Source: Rhodospirillales bacterium (lineage in GTDB: Bacteria > Pseudomonadota > Alphaproteobacteria > Rhodospirillales > JAPHTL01). From it: a DNA stretch of 12,393 nt. Positions 1 to 7,044 of this stretch are shown one piece after another. The notes under the pieces are model-generated. The model was given only the letters and a program-made list of their open reading frames with translations. It was not told the DNA's origin and did not search any database. Each line of letters starts with the position of its first letter. Position 1 is the first letter of the stretch. The stretch covers positions 1 to 12,393 of the forward strand of contig JAPHTL010000035.1 of the NCBI GenBank assembly GCA_026193355.1, read 5' to 3'. Position numbers and translations under genes: made by a program.

Positions 1-308
1 ACGAAAGCGCAGGTGCCGCCGGCCTTCTGGGCCTCGGCCACCGCATGCAGGGCCAGGGTCGTCTTGCCGGAGCTTTCCGGACCATAGATTTCAACCACGC
101 GACCGCGTGGAAGACCGCCAATACCAAGCGCGATATCAAGGGCCAGCGAACCGGTCGAAACCGCATCCGCATCCACCACCTCGCGTTGGCCGAGCTTCAT
201 TATCGAGCCCTTGCCGAACGCCCGTTCGATCTGGGTCAACGCGGCATCAAGGGCCTTTGTCTTATCCATGTTTTCCTTGTCCACCAGACGAAGTGCGCTA
301 TTCGACAT
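1..308 (-). CDS. recA: RecA recombinase, N-terminal part (cut by window edge)
   Basis: The first 102 codons of RecA, the DNA strand-exchange ATPase that drives homologous recombination and triggers LexA self-cleavage in the SOS response. The conserved N-terminal helix region (AFGKGSIMKLG, residues 30-40) and the Walker A ATP-binding loop GPESSGKT (residues 76-83) are present. The rest of the ATPase core lies beyond base 1. I chose the ATG at 306-308 because AAAGGGGA sits about 5 bases upstream. An in-frame ATG at 267-269 (MDKTKALDAA) is a possible shorter start but lacks as good a ribosome site. The gene lies downstream of cckA on the same strand, but a 206-base gap with its own promoter-like and SOS-like signals suggests independent transcription. 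The identity is certain; only the start is open. Confidence 0.97.
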   Translation of the reverse strand, partial: MSNSALRLVDKENMDKTKALDAALTQIERAFGKGSIMKLGQREVVDADAVSTGSLALDIALGIGGLPRGRVVEIYGPESSGKTTLALHAVAEAQKAGGTCAF

Positions 309-357
309 TGCGATCCCCTTTCTTATTTCACAGGCTGGGCTGCCTTGCAATGAACCG

Positions 358-385
358 AATGTACATGCTTTGTTCTCATTCGCAA
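358..385 (-). promoter_or_regulatory. Candidate recA promoter
   Basis: On the minus strand TTGCGA (380-385) and TACATT (358-363) are separated by 16 bases, each matching 4 of 6 positions of the sigma-70 -35 and -10 consensus. The proximal SOS-box candidate overlaps the spacer and the -10. This is a weak sequence match, supported mainly by its position. Confidence 0.3.
361..375. promoter_or_regulatory. Candidate LexA (SOS) box, promoter-proximal
   Basis: The plus strand reads GTAC-ATGCTTT-GTTC. It differs by one base from the alphaproteobacterial SOS consensus GTTC-N7-GTTC. It lies 53 bases upstream of the recA ATG and falls within the spacer and -10 of the best promoter candidate, where a bound LexA would block RNA polymerase. 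The position is good, but the half-site mismatch keeps confidence moderate. Confidence 0.5.
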
Positions 386-429
386 CAGTTTTTTTTATCC
401 AATTGATAACAATGAATAATCTGATTTGT

Positions 430-444
430 ATTCGCGAAATGTTC
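430..444. promoter_or_regulatory. Second candidate LexA (SOS) box, distal
   Basis: The plus strand reads ATTC-GCGAAAT-GTTC, again one base from GTTC-N7-GTTC. It lies about 120 bases upstream of the recA start. It could be a second operator or the operator of an alternative upstream promoter. The right half-site matches exactly, as in the proximal candidate. Confidence 0.35.
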
Positions 445-514
445 TCGTTTTTTCGGCATTTTCAACGATTGTTTCGATCCGCGCCTTGCCACACGAAAAA
501 CTGATTCGCCGTCC

Positions 515-3019
515 CTAGCCTTCCATGACGTCTTTGACCTTGGCGGCCAGTTCGATAAGGCTGAATGGCTTGTGCAGGAAGTTGAGTGTCGGATCGCTGC
601 CGATTTCCCTTGGGATCGCATCTTCGGCATAGCCTGATATGAATATCACCTTCACATCGGGCAGTTCCTCGCGGATGAAACGCACCAGTGTGTGTCCGTC
701 CATGCCTGGCATCACCACATCGGATATCACCAGATCAATGTCATTCTTGTGCTGCTGGACAACATCCAGCGCGACCTCGCCGTTCCGCGCCTCAAGCACC
801 GTATAGCCCTTGTTGGTCAACGCCCGTGTTGCGAACAGGCGAACGGCGTCCTCGTCCTCGACCAGCAGGACGGTTCCCCCGCCAGTCAGGTCCGAGCCTT
901 CCGACGGCTCCTCCCGGTCATGGCCCGTCCCGACCACTTCGCCTTCGGCTGCCTCGACGGCCGGAAGATAGATGCCGAATGTCGTGCCTTCCCCGATGGC
1001 CGAATCGACAAAGACGTACCCGTCGGTCTGGTGAACGATCCCGTACACGGTCGACAGCCCAAGGCCGGTTCCTTCCCCTACCCCCTTGGTCGAATAGAAG
1101 GGCTCGAAGATTCGACCGATATCCTCTTTCGATATCCCGACGCCGGTATCCTCGACCTCGATCAGCACATAGTCGCCCGGGTCCATGATGTCGTGGCCCC
1201 GATGGACCGGTTCATGAAGGGAAACATTCTTCGTCCGAAAGGTCAGTGTGCCGCCACCGGGCATGGCGTCGCGCGCGTTGACCGCAAGATTGACGATCAC
1301 CTGATCGAACTGGGCCGGGTCCACGCGCAGAAGCCCGAGGTCCTGCCCATGATCCATTTTCAGTTCGATATTCTCGCCGATCAGCCGCCGCAGAAGGCTG
1401 GACATGTCCGACAGGGCCGCGGTGATGTCGATCACCTTCGGCTGCAAGGTTTGCCGGCGGGAGAAGGCAAGAAGCTGACGCACGAGGTTGGCTGCGCGAT
1501 TGGCGTTCTGCTTGATCTGCATGATATCGGCGAATGAAGGATCGCCCGGACCATGACGGCCGAGCAGCAGGTCGCAAAACCCGATCATCGCCGTCAGCAG
1601 GTTGTTGAAGTCATGCGCGACCCCGCCCGCCAGTTGCCCGACGGCCTGAATCCGCTGGGCCTGGCTGAATTGCGCCTCCAGATGCTTGCGCTCCGTCGTG
1701 TCGATGAAGTGGAGGATCAGGCCGGATACATCCCCCAGGCTGTCTTCCACCCGACTGACGAAAACCGACGCCACGATCTCGGCCTCTCCTATGCCGGGCA
1801 AGCGGACCTCCACCCGCGAGGCGGGCATGGTTCCCATCACGACCTTCGAAAGGTGGGCTTCCAGATTGGGGCGGTCTTCTTTTCTGATGCGTGCGGACAG
1901 AGGCTTCCCGATCACCGCTTCGCGGTGCAGTCCGATCATCTTGAGAAACGCGCGATTGCTTTCCATGACCTCACCGCTGAGATCGACAAGCGCGATACCC
2001 ACGGGAGCCTCGGCGAACAACGAGCGGTACCGTCGCTCCCACCGGCGCATGGCGCCGGCCAGCGCGCTTTGCGCCGTGAAGTCACGCAGCACCACCGAAC
2101 GGCTTTGCATGAGCTCTCCGTCGGCGTCTTCAATCGCCGATTGGCGCAGATAGGCGCGGAACGGTTCGCCAGATCGGGGACGCAGCATCAACTCACCATG
2201 CATGCGCTCGCCCTGATCGTCTTCGGTTTCGACGCCTGACAACCCCTCCGTGTCCGTCTCATCGATGACGCCTGCGACAAAGTCCGCCAGCGACAGATTC
2301 GAAACCGGTTCGTCATCGCCGATTCCGAGCCAGCGGGACAGGGTTTCATTGATATAGAGGAACCGCCCGTCCGGACCGGCCGAAAAGAACCCGACCGGCA
2401 TGTTCCCGATCAGGTCTTCAAGGGTCTTTTCCTCCTCCCGGCGTGTCTCCATGATTTCGCGCCGGGCGGATACATCCCTTGCCGTCCACAGGACATGCCC
2501 CGGCCAATCCGCAAGGGGCGTCGCGGAGACGGCCCGCCACATACGATCCTTTCCCGGCAGCCTGACGGCGAATTCGGCGTGTACGGAAGCCCCACCGTCG
2601 GCGGCGGCCGTCAGCCGAAGAAAATCGTCCTCCGCCGTCACGCCATCAAGAACGGCCCCGATCGCGGACAGCGTGGCGTCGGGAAAGAGATTCGCGAAAG
2701 CATCGTTGGCATAGACCGTGACGCCATCTGCATCGACGATCATCCGCCCGTCGGGATCGGCGTCCGCGGCGGCGGCAATGATGGGTCCCGTCCCGCCGTT
2801 GTTCAGGCGCAACCTCTGCCCCAGAACGAGCGCGGCCAGCGCAGCGCCCCCGACAGCCGCCAGCCCCCCCGATATGGTCGGGGAAAACCCGGACTGCCAA
2901 AGGGCGGCGAAGGCCGTACCCGAAAAGGTTACGCCCGCCACACCCGCGCCGGCAAAGCGCAATCCTTTTAAAGCGGAAGGCGAAAAGCCGTCGCGCTTCA
3001 GCATTCTTTTACGCATCAT
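515..3019 (-). CDS. cckA: CckA-type hybrid sensor histidine kinase
   Basis: An 834-residue hybrid kinase matching CckA, which autophosphorylates and passes phosphate through ChpT to CtrA in alphaproteobacteria, controlling cell cycle and flagellar genes. Two N-terminal hydrophobic segments (about 21-41 and 49-67) anchor it in the inner membrane. Three PAS-like regions follow (about 85-182, 198-315, 328-441). The H box GGVAHDFNNLLTA carries the phosphoacceptor His469. The N box is at 577-584, G1 (DTGVGIS) at 624-630 and G2 (GEGTGLGLS) at 648-656. The C-terminal receiver (about 716-832) has acidic Glu721/Asp722, phosphoacceptor Asp767 and Lys817. The start ATG overlaps the flhB stop as ATGA, implying translational coupling. 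A second ATG follows immediately. It is longer than Caulobacter CckA, apparently through an extra sensory region. Other PAS hybrid kinases share this layout, but the H box and flagellar context favour CckA. Confidence 0.88.
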   Translation of the reverse strand: MMRKRMLKRDGFSPSALKGLRFAGAGVAGVTFSGTAFAALWQSGFSPTISGGLAAVGGAALAALVLGQRLRLNNGGTGPIIAAAADADPDGRMIVDADGVTVYANDAFANLFPDATLSAIGAVLDGVTAEDDFLRLTAAADGGASVHAEFAVRLPGKDRMWRAVSATPLADWPGHVLWTARDVSARREIMETRREEEKTLEDLIGNMPVGFFSAGPDGRFLYINETLSRWLGIGDDEPVSNLSLADFVAGVIDETDTEGLSGVETEDDQGERMHGELMLRPRSGEPFRAYLRQSAIEDADGELMQSRSVVLRDFTAQSALAGAMRRWERRYRSLFAEAPVGIALVDLSGEVMESNRAFLKMIGLHREAVIGKPLSARIRKEDRPNLEAHLSKVVMGTMPASRVEVRLPGIGEAEIVASVFVSRVEDSLGDVSGLILHFIDTTERKHLEAQFSQAQRIQAVGQLAGGVAHDFNNLLTAMIGFCDLLLGRHGPGDPSFADIMQIKQNANRAANLVRQLLAFSRRQTLQPKVIDITAALSDMSSLLRRLIGENIELKMDHGQDLGLLRVDPAQFDQVIVNLAVNARDAMPGGGTLTFRTKNVSLHEPVHRGHDIMDPGDYVLIEVEDTGVGISKEDIGRIFEPFYSTKGVGEGTGLGLSTVYGIVHQTDGYVFVDSAIGEGTTFGIYLPAVEAAEGEVVGTGHDREEPSEGSDLTGGGTVLLVEDEDAVRLFATRALTNKGYTVLEARNGEVALDVVQQHKNDIDLVISDVVMPGMDGHTLVRFIREELPDVKVIFISGYAEDAIPREIGSDPTLNFLHKPFSLIELAAKVKDVMEG

Positions 3020-4086
3020 GACGGCCGCTGTCCCTTGAGGCCCATGACGTAGGCGATGATTTCGGCCACGGCCTTGTAGTGTTCGTAGGGGATATCCTGG
3101 TCAAGTTCGACGGTGGCGTAGAGCGCACGGGCCAGGGGCGGGTTCTCAACCACGGGAACGTCGTTTTCCTCGGCAATCTCCCTGATCCGGAAAGCAAGGT
3201 GATCAACACCCTTCGCAACGAGGCGCGGCGCCTGCATTTCCTCCAGCTTGTAGGTCAGGGCCACGGCGTAGTGGGTCGGGTTGGTGATGATCACATCGGC
3301 CTCCGGAACAGCCGCCATCATACGCGTCCGCGCACGTTGCATACGGATGCCCTTCAGTTTCGCCTTGATGGCCGGGTCGCCTTCGGCCTGTTTGTGTTCG
3401 TCCTTCACTTCCTGCTTTGTCATGCGCATCTTTTTTGTGAAGGAATGCCTTTGATAAACAAAGTCGAGCGCTGCGATAACAGTCATGATTCCGGTCACAC
3501 TGACGATCAGAAGAATGGCGATCAACCACATCCGATCCAGAATCAGATGAAGGTCGAACTCTGGCAGCAACGGAAGGTCATCAAGGAACGGGATGACCAG
3601 GGTAATCGCAAGCGCCGCAACAATTGACACCTTGACCAGACCCTTGACGAACTCGAGCACCTGCTTCATCGAGAAGATGCGCTTGAAACCGGATATGACG
3701 GAAATTTTCTGGGTCTTCGGCTTGATCAGCTTCGGGCTGAGCTTCATCCCCACCTGACCGGCCGCGCCGGCCAGGGCGACGAGGACGAAAAAAGCGAAAA
3801 GCGGAAGAATGTAGACCCCCAGGTCCTGGAGGGTATTGAACATCGTCACCTGCAGATGACCGGAATCAACCGAAATGGCGTGTGGCGATTCGAGGAACAC
3901 GACAAGCGACCGGCGTACGCCATCCATGACGTAGGGGACGATGGTAACCATCAGAAGGCTCGCGCCAAGGAACATCGCCCAGGTCTTTACTTCCATGGAC
4001 TGGGCGACCTGACCCTCACTCCGCGCTTCCGTCAATTTCTTGGAAGTCGGGTCTTCTGTTTTTGATGCGTCGTCTTCTTCAGCCAT
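3016..4086 (-). CDS. flhB: Flagellar export switch protein FlhB
   Basis: FlhB, 356 residues, is the inner-membrane component of the flagellar type III export apparatus that switches secretion from rod/hook to filament substrates. The N-terminal part has the family's EDPTSKKL motif (11-18) and membrane segments near 33-53, 88-110, 151-167 and 184-208. The cytoplasmic part contains the autocleavage motif NPTH at 269-272, where the chain is cut between Asn and Pro, followed by the AVAL strand and the usual C-terminal domain. The length is normal. The gene starts 9 bases after the fliR stop, with AGGA directly upstream of the ATG. Its stop overlaps the cckA start. All key residues are intact. Confidence 0.98.
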   Translation of the reverse strand: MAEEDDASKTEDPTSKKLTEARSEGQVAQSMEVKTWAMFLGASLLMVTIVPYVMDGVRRSLVVFLESPHAISVDSGHLQVTMFNTLQDLGVYILPLFAFFVLVALAGAAGQVGMKLSPKLIKPKTQKISVISGFKRIFSMKQVLEFVKGLVKVSIVAALAITLVIPFLDDLPLLPEFDLHLILDRMWLIAILLIVSVTGIMTVIAALDFVYQRHSFTKKMRMTKQEVKDEHKQAEGDPAIKAKLKGIRMQRARTRMMAAVPEADVIITNPTHYAVALTYKLEEMQAPRLVAKGVDHLAFRIREIAEENDVPVVENPPLARALYATVELDQDIPYEHYKAVAEIIAYVMGLKGQRPS

Positions 4087-4095
4087 TTCCTGACC

Positions 4096-4857
4096 CTAGG
4101 GGGCGATGAAGGCCCGAACGCCTTCGTCGAAGTGCCGCAAGAATACCATCATCATCGCGGAAAGGCAGATGGCGAAGGTAAGCAATGCGATAACCTGTTG
4201 AAGCGGCAAGCCAAGAAAGAAAACGGGGAACATGGGATTGAGGCGCGCCACCAGGCCCATGGCCACATTGAAGGCGAAGGCGACGACAATAAACGGCGCC
4301 GCCAATTGTACGCCGAGTTGGAAAGAACCCGACACCGTATGCGTAATCAGTTCCGACATATCGCCTGTTGCGGGGTATTTCCCCGGTATGAACAGGGTGT
4401 AGCTGTCGATGGCTGCGCTCAGCATCAGGTGATGGAGGTTCGTAACAAACAACAGGACAAGCCCGATGGTGCCGAGCATTCCCGCGAGGAGCGATCCCTG
4501 CGCTTCGGACACCGGATCGAAGACAAGCGCATTGGCCATCGCCGAGATGAAGGCGGCGACGGTTCCCGCCACATGAAGGGCCGCCATGATGATCCGGGCT
4601 ACCGTGCCGATGAAAAAGCCGATTAGCGCTTCCCCGACGATCAGGACCGCAAGGCCGATACCGCTGGCCGGTATTGCCGGAATCGAATCGGCCACCATCG
4701 GGTAAACAACGAAGGAAACGGCAAGGGCAAACATCAGACGGGCCTGGGTGTTGACGTAACTGTCGCCAAATCCGGGAAGAACCATCAACGCAGCCCCGAT
4801 CCTGGTGAAAACCAGCAAGAATGCGTAAATATTAAGGGAGAGAACTTCGGAGAGCAT
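4096..4857 (-). CDS. fliR: Flagellar export gate protein FliR
   Basis: FliR, 253 residues, is a polytopic inner-membrane protein that forms the export-gate core with FliP and FliQ. Five or six hydrophobic segments run through the chain. The N-terminal stretch LLVFTRIGAALMVLPGFG (14-31) and the C-terminal part ending in a positively and negatively charged tail are typical of the family. The length is normal. A strong ribosome site, AAGGAGGGG, lies just before the ATG, in the 17-base gap after fliQ. Its order after fliQ and before flhB is the classic one. Confidence 0.97.
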   Translation of the reverse strand: MLSEVLSLNIYAFLLVFTRIGAALMVLPGFGDSYVNTQARLMFALAVSFVVYPMVADSIPAIPASGIGLAVLIVGEALIGFFIGTVARIIMAALHVAGTVAAFISAMANALVFDPVSEAQGSLLAGMLGTIGLVLLFVTNLHHLMLSAAIDSYTLFIPGKYPATGDMSELITHTVSGSFQLGVQLAAPFIVVAFAFNVAMGLVARLNPMFPVFFLGLPLQQVIALLTFAICLSAMMMVFLRHFDEGVRAFIAP

Positions 4858-4874
4858 CTCCCCTCCTTCCGGTG

Positions 4875-5141
4875 TTAGCCCAGCGCGATGATTCGATCGA
4901 ACATCAGCCGCCCGAAATCAACCATCTCGTTGATCATGAACGGCAAAAAGATGAGAATCGCCGCAAAGATGGCGAGAATCTTGGGTACGAATGTCAGGGT
5001 CATTTCCTGAATCGACGTCAGGGTCTGGAACAGGGCGATAACAAGACCGACCGCCAGACCGATCATCATGATCGGCCCACCAATAATGATGATGAGGAAA
5101 AAGGCCTCACGCCCCACTTCAATGACGGCGACATCATTCAT
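4875..5141 (-). CDS. fliQ: Flagellar export gate protein FliQ
   Basis: FliQ, 88 residues, has two transmembrane helices (about 13-36 and 50-70) joined by the conserved TLTSIQEMTLTFVPK loop (40-54). Several copies wrap around the FliP/FliR core of the export gate in the inner membrane. Length and motif fit the family exactly. It begins 20 bases after the fliE stop. The ribosome site is weak (AGGGG lies far upstream), so its translation may depend partly on coupling with fliE. Confidence 0.97.
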   Translation of the reverse strand: MNDVAVIEVGREAFFLIIIIGGPIMMIGLAVGLVIALFQTLTSIQEMTLTFVPKILAIFAAILIFLPFMINEMVDFGRLMFDRIIALG

Positions 5142-5161
5142 GCCTGTGCCCGATACCCCTG

Positions 5162-5485
5162 CTAGATGGGCATCCTGGAAATCTCCTTGTACGCCTCAAT
5201 CACCTTGTCGCGAATCGAAACAACCGCCTGCAAGGTGACATCGGCTTCGGCGACGGCTGTGATCACTTCGTTGATGTCGGCTTTTCCGGCGATGGCGGCG
5301 ACGGAAAGGCGTTCCCCCGTTTTCTGTACATCGATGGCGTCACGCAGGGACTGCTTCACCATGCTCCCGAAATCATCGCCGGGGTGGCCGCCCCCCTCCG
5401 CCTTCTTTGCGGAGTCGCCGCCCTGACCAAAAGTTTTTGCGGCGTTGTTATAGGCCGAAATCGCCTGATTCATGTTAATCGGCAT
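5162..5485 (-). CDS. fliE: Flagellar hook-basal body junction protein FliE
   Basis: FliE, 107 residues, links the membrane-embedded MS ring to the proximal rod and is among the earliest export substrates. The C-terminal half carries the family pattern: helices, then a conserved tail, EAYKEISRMPI (97-107). The N-terminal 40 residues are Gly/Lys-rich and variable, as usual. AGGAG sits 7 bases before the chosen ATG at 5483-5485. An in-frame ATG four codons later is less well placed. The gene lies 34 bases after flgC. Confidence 0.95.
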   Translation of the reverse strand: MPINMNQAISAYNNAAKTFGQGGDSAKKAEGGGHPGDDFGSMVKQSLRDAIDVQKTGERLSVAAIAGKADINEVITAVAEADVTLQAVVSIRDKVIEAYKEISRMPI

Positions 5486-5519
5486 GGATCAACTCCTAAA
5501 ATTCCCTTGCGACCCGGCC

Positions 5520-5930
5520 CTAGCGCAGAAGGTCGATCGTGCTTGTCAGCATGCCTTTCGAGGCCTTGATGACATTCATGTTGGCTTCGTATGAACGCTG
5601 CGCCTCGCGCATATCGGTCATTTCGACGAGTGTACTGACGTTCGGCGTACGAACATAGCCATTCGCATCGGCCGCCGGGTGGCTTGGATCGTACTTCTGT
5701 TTGAAATCAGACGTATCGGGGCGAATTTTCTTCACCCTTACCGTTTCCGCACCCATCGCCCGGTCAAGCTCGTTCTTGAAGATCACGACCTTGCGTCGGT
5801 ATGGATTTTCGTTCGGATTCTGCGGCAGGGAGTTGGCGTTCGCGACATTCTCCGAAATGACCCGCAGGCGCGTCCCCTGGGCTTTCATGCCCGAGGAGGA
5901 GATTTTCATGCTTTTAAACAAATCATCCAT
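5520..5930 (-). CDS. flgC: Flagellar basal-body rod protein FlgC
   Basis: FlgC, 136 residues, is a proximal rod protein exported through the flagellar type III apparatus to build the drive shaft in the periplasm. The N-terminal rod-family motif ISENVANANS (25-34) and the C-terminal EMTDMREAQRSYEANMNVI region (starting near 104) match the flagellar axial-protein pattern, in which the two ends pack as coiled coils. The length is normal. It begins 38 bases after flgB. I see no strong Shine-Dalgarno match before the ATG, although the start is supported by the family's short N-terminus. Confidence 0.97.
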   Translation of the reverse strand: MDDLFKSMKISSSGMKAQGTRLRVISENVANANSLPQNPNENPYRRKVVIFKNELDRAMGAETVRVKKIRPDTSDFKQKYDPSHPAADANGYVRTPNVSTLVEMTDMREAQRSYEANMNVIKASKGMLTSTIDLLR

Positions 5931-5968
5931 TCTGCGGTCTTTCGATCAGATTACGATTGCACGGTCCG

Positions 5969-6373
5969 TTACCGGCGCCCCGTCGCCGTCCTGAGCATCC
6001 CCAGATGTTTCTTGTAAAGCTCGGTCATCAGTTTGTGGTTCACGGTGGTGTCGCTCACCTTCATCACCTGCTCTTCAAGGACAACAGCATTCCCCGCCGG
6101 TGCGGTTTCATAGGGCTTGCGTTCCGGCCCCTCGCGATTCGCCCCGGCGCCCGCCCTGCCCTTGCTGATATGTTTCGGGTCGGTCGTCCGAATATTCACC
6201 CTGTCGACCGAATCGTTCAGCGCATCGCGGAACTTTATTTCCTTCAGATCCCTTGCGCGGTACTTCGGCGTATCGGCATTCGCGATGTTTTCGGACAGGA
6301 CCTTCTGGCGCTGGTTGAGCCAGTCAACCCGCCTCTTGATCCCTTCGAAAAGCGTAAGCTTCTTGAAATCCAT
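5969..6373 (-). CDS. flgB: Flagellar basal-body rod protein FlgB
   Basis: FlgB, 134 residues from the chosen ATG at 6371-6373, is the most cell-proximal rod subunit. The motif LSENIANADTPKYRARDL (26-43) is diagnostic. The frame stays open upstream for another 60 codons, but that extension (Cys-, Pro- and Met-rich) looks nothing like a rod protein, and FlgB proteins normally begin about 25 residues before the SENIAN motif. Neither the chosen ATG nor the ATG five codons earlier (6386-6388) has a strong ribosome site, so the start rests on family length. It is the first gene of the minus-strand flagellar cluster. Confidence 0.95.
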   Translation of the reverse strand: MDFKKLTLFEGIKRRVDWLNQRQKVLSENIANADTPKYRARDLKEIKFRDALNDSVDRVNIRTTDPKHISKGRAGAGANREGPERKPYETAPAGNAVVLEEQVMKVSDTTVNHKLMTELYKKHLGMLRTATGRR

Positions 6374-6669
6374 CGACCAACCGCGCATCCGAGACTGCAT
6401 TCGACCCGTAAGTTCCGGGCCTGTCCGCATCCTCGCCGGTAATTCCGGCACGCATCCATCCTGTTGCGAATGTCCGAAGTATGGGGAGTCATTCTTTAAA
6501 AAACAGTGAATCGGGGGATTCTGGGCGACCCCACAAAAACAACGGATAACCAATTGTTTTTACAGGATTAATTAAGGGAGCCATCGCTTAAATCTTTGTT
6601 AAACTAGATGGGCGAGACTGAACGCGGAATGAGTCGCGAAATGATGCTCGAGACGGATTCGGAGTCGTG
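6374..6669. promoter_or_regulatory. Divergent control region between flgB and plus-strand flagellar genes
   Basis: About 296 bases without a convincing gene separate two divergent flagellar clusters, so promoters for both must lie here or close by. The central part (about 6490-6605) is A/T-rich, with a perfect CtrA-type site (6588-6602) and an extra pair of overlapping TTAA half-sites (TTAATTAA, 6568-6575). The outer parts are GC-rich. I found no sigma-54 -24/-12 promoter (TGGCAC-N5-TTGC) on either strand and could not assign -10 elements with confidence. The upstream open extension of the flgB frame is judged non-coding. Confidence 0.65.
6588..6602. promoter_or_regulatory. CtrA-type binding site
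   Basis: TTAA-ATCTTTG-TTAA is an exact match to the CtrA consensus TTAA-N7-TTAA known from Caulobacter and other alphaproteobacteria. It lies 67 bases before the plus-strand ATG at 6670 and about 214 bases before the flgB ATG. As a symmetric element it could act on either or both promoters. Its place between flagellar operons, one of which ends with cckA, fits CtrA control. Binding itself is inferred from sequence alone. Confidence 0.7.
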
Positions 6670-7035
6670 ATGGCGGGTGAAGATCGTGCCGACGAACAGG
6701 TAAAACGGACGGATACCAAGGCGGTCGCCCTGAGCTACGAACCGCAGGGTTTCAATGCGCCGGAAGTCGTCGCCAAGGGAACCGGAGAACTGGCCGAGCG
6801 TATTATCGCCGTCGCACTGGCCAATGACATCAATGTCCGCGAAGATGCCGACCTCGTCGAGCTTCTGGACGCCCTCGAGATCGGTGATGAGATTCCGATG
6901 GAAGCCTTCGCTGCGGTCGCAGAGGTTCTGACCTACGTCTACAGGAAAAGCGGAAAGACGCCACCCGGCGTCACCGAGGCCCTTGATGTTTTCGAGGATG
7001 ATCACGGCAGGAAACGCGATAATGAATATACCTGA
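6670..7035 (+). CDS. Standalone FlhB C-terminal-domain-like protein (lacks NPTH)
   Basis: A 121-residue soluble protein that aligns with the post-cleavage cytoplasmic domain of FlhB. KAVALSYEPQGFNAPEVVAKG (17-37) mirrors the FlhB stretch beginning YAVALTYK in this same window, and IGDEIPMEAFAAVAEVL (71-87) mirrors FlhB's DIPYEHYKAVAEII. Where FlhB has the autocleavage motif NPTH, this protein has TDTK (14-17), and it has no membrane segments. It is therefore not a working switch by itself. Related lone domains (called FlhX or FlhB-like in other bacteria) are thought to act with or substitute for the cleaved FlhB tail. GGAG at 6661-6664 lies 5 bases before this ATG. A GTG directly before it (6667) is less likely as start. 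It heads the cluster with fliO and fliP. Confidence 0.88.
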   Translation: MAGEDRADEQVKRTDTKAVALSYEPQGFNAPEVVAKGTGELAERIIAVALANDINVREDADLVELLDALEIGDEIPMEAFAAVAEVLTYVYRKSGKTPPGVTEALDVFEDDHGRKRDNEYT

Positions 7036-7044
7036 GGACGCAAC

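Larger units (their letters stand above)
309..514 (-). promoter_or_regulatory. recA upstream control region
   Basis: This is the non-coding gap between the cckA stop and the recA start, visibly richer in A and T than the genes around it. It contains two near-consensus SOS boxes (361-375 and 430-444), a possible sigma-70-type promoter (358-385), and the recA ribosome site just before 308. I found no convincing hairpin plus T-run after the cckA stop, so where cckA transcription ends is unclear. Short reading frames crossing this stretch have no recognisable protein content. Confidence 0.6.

Noticed and set aside
441..454. GTTC followed by a T-rich run and TTTC as a third SOS box.
   Set aside because: The half-site spacing is 6 instead of 7 and the second half-site is wrong.
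692..1537. A 281-codon plus-strand frame opposite cckA.
   Set aside because: It is antisense to well-conserved kinase and receiver motifs, and its translation has no recognisable domain. Long antisense frames are common in GC-rich genes.
3079..3627. A 182-codon plus-strand frame opposite flhB.
   Set aside because: It is antisense to the conserved FlhB cytoplasmic and membrane regions, and its His/Arg-rich translation looks non-coding.
6435..6449. Short inverted repeat GCCGG-TAATT-CCGGC upstream of flgB, as a terminator or operator.
   Set aside because: The stem is only 5 bp, no T-run follows on either strand, and it matches no operator I know. A chance event is likely at this GC content.
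6439..6469. CGGCACG followed by TTGC as a sigma-54 promoter on the plus strand.
   Set aside because: The spacing between the elements is much longer than the fixed -24/-12 distance, and the first T of TGGCAC is missing.
6374..6553. The open upstream extension of the flgB frame as part of the protein.
   Set aside because: The extension is Cys-, Pro- and Met-rich, does not resemble a rod protein, and would put the SENIAN motif far from its usual place near residue 28.
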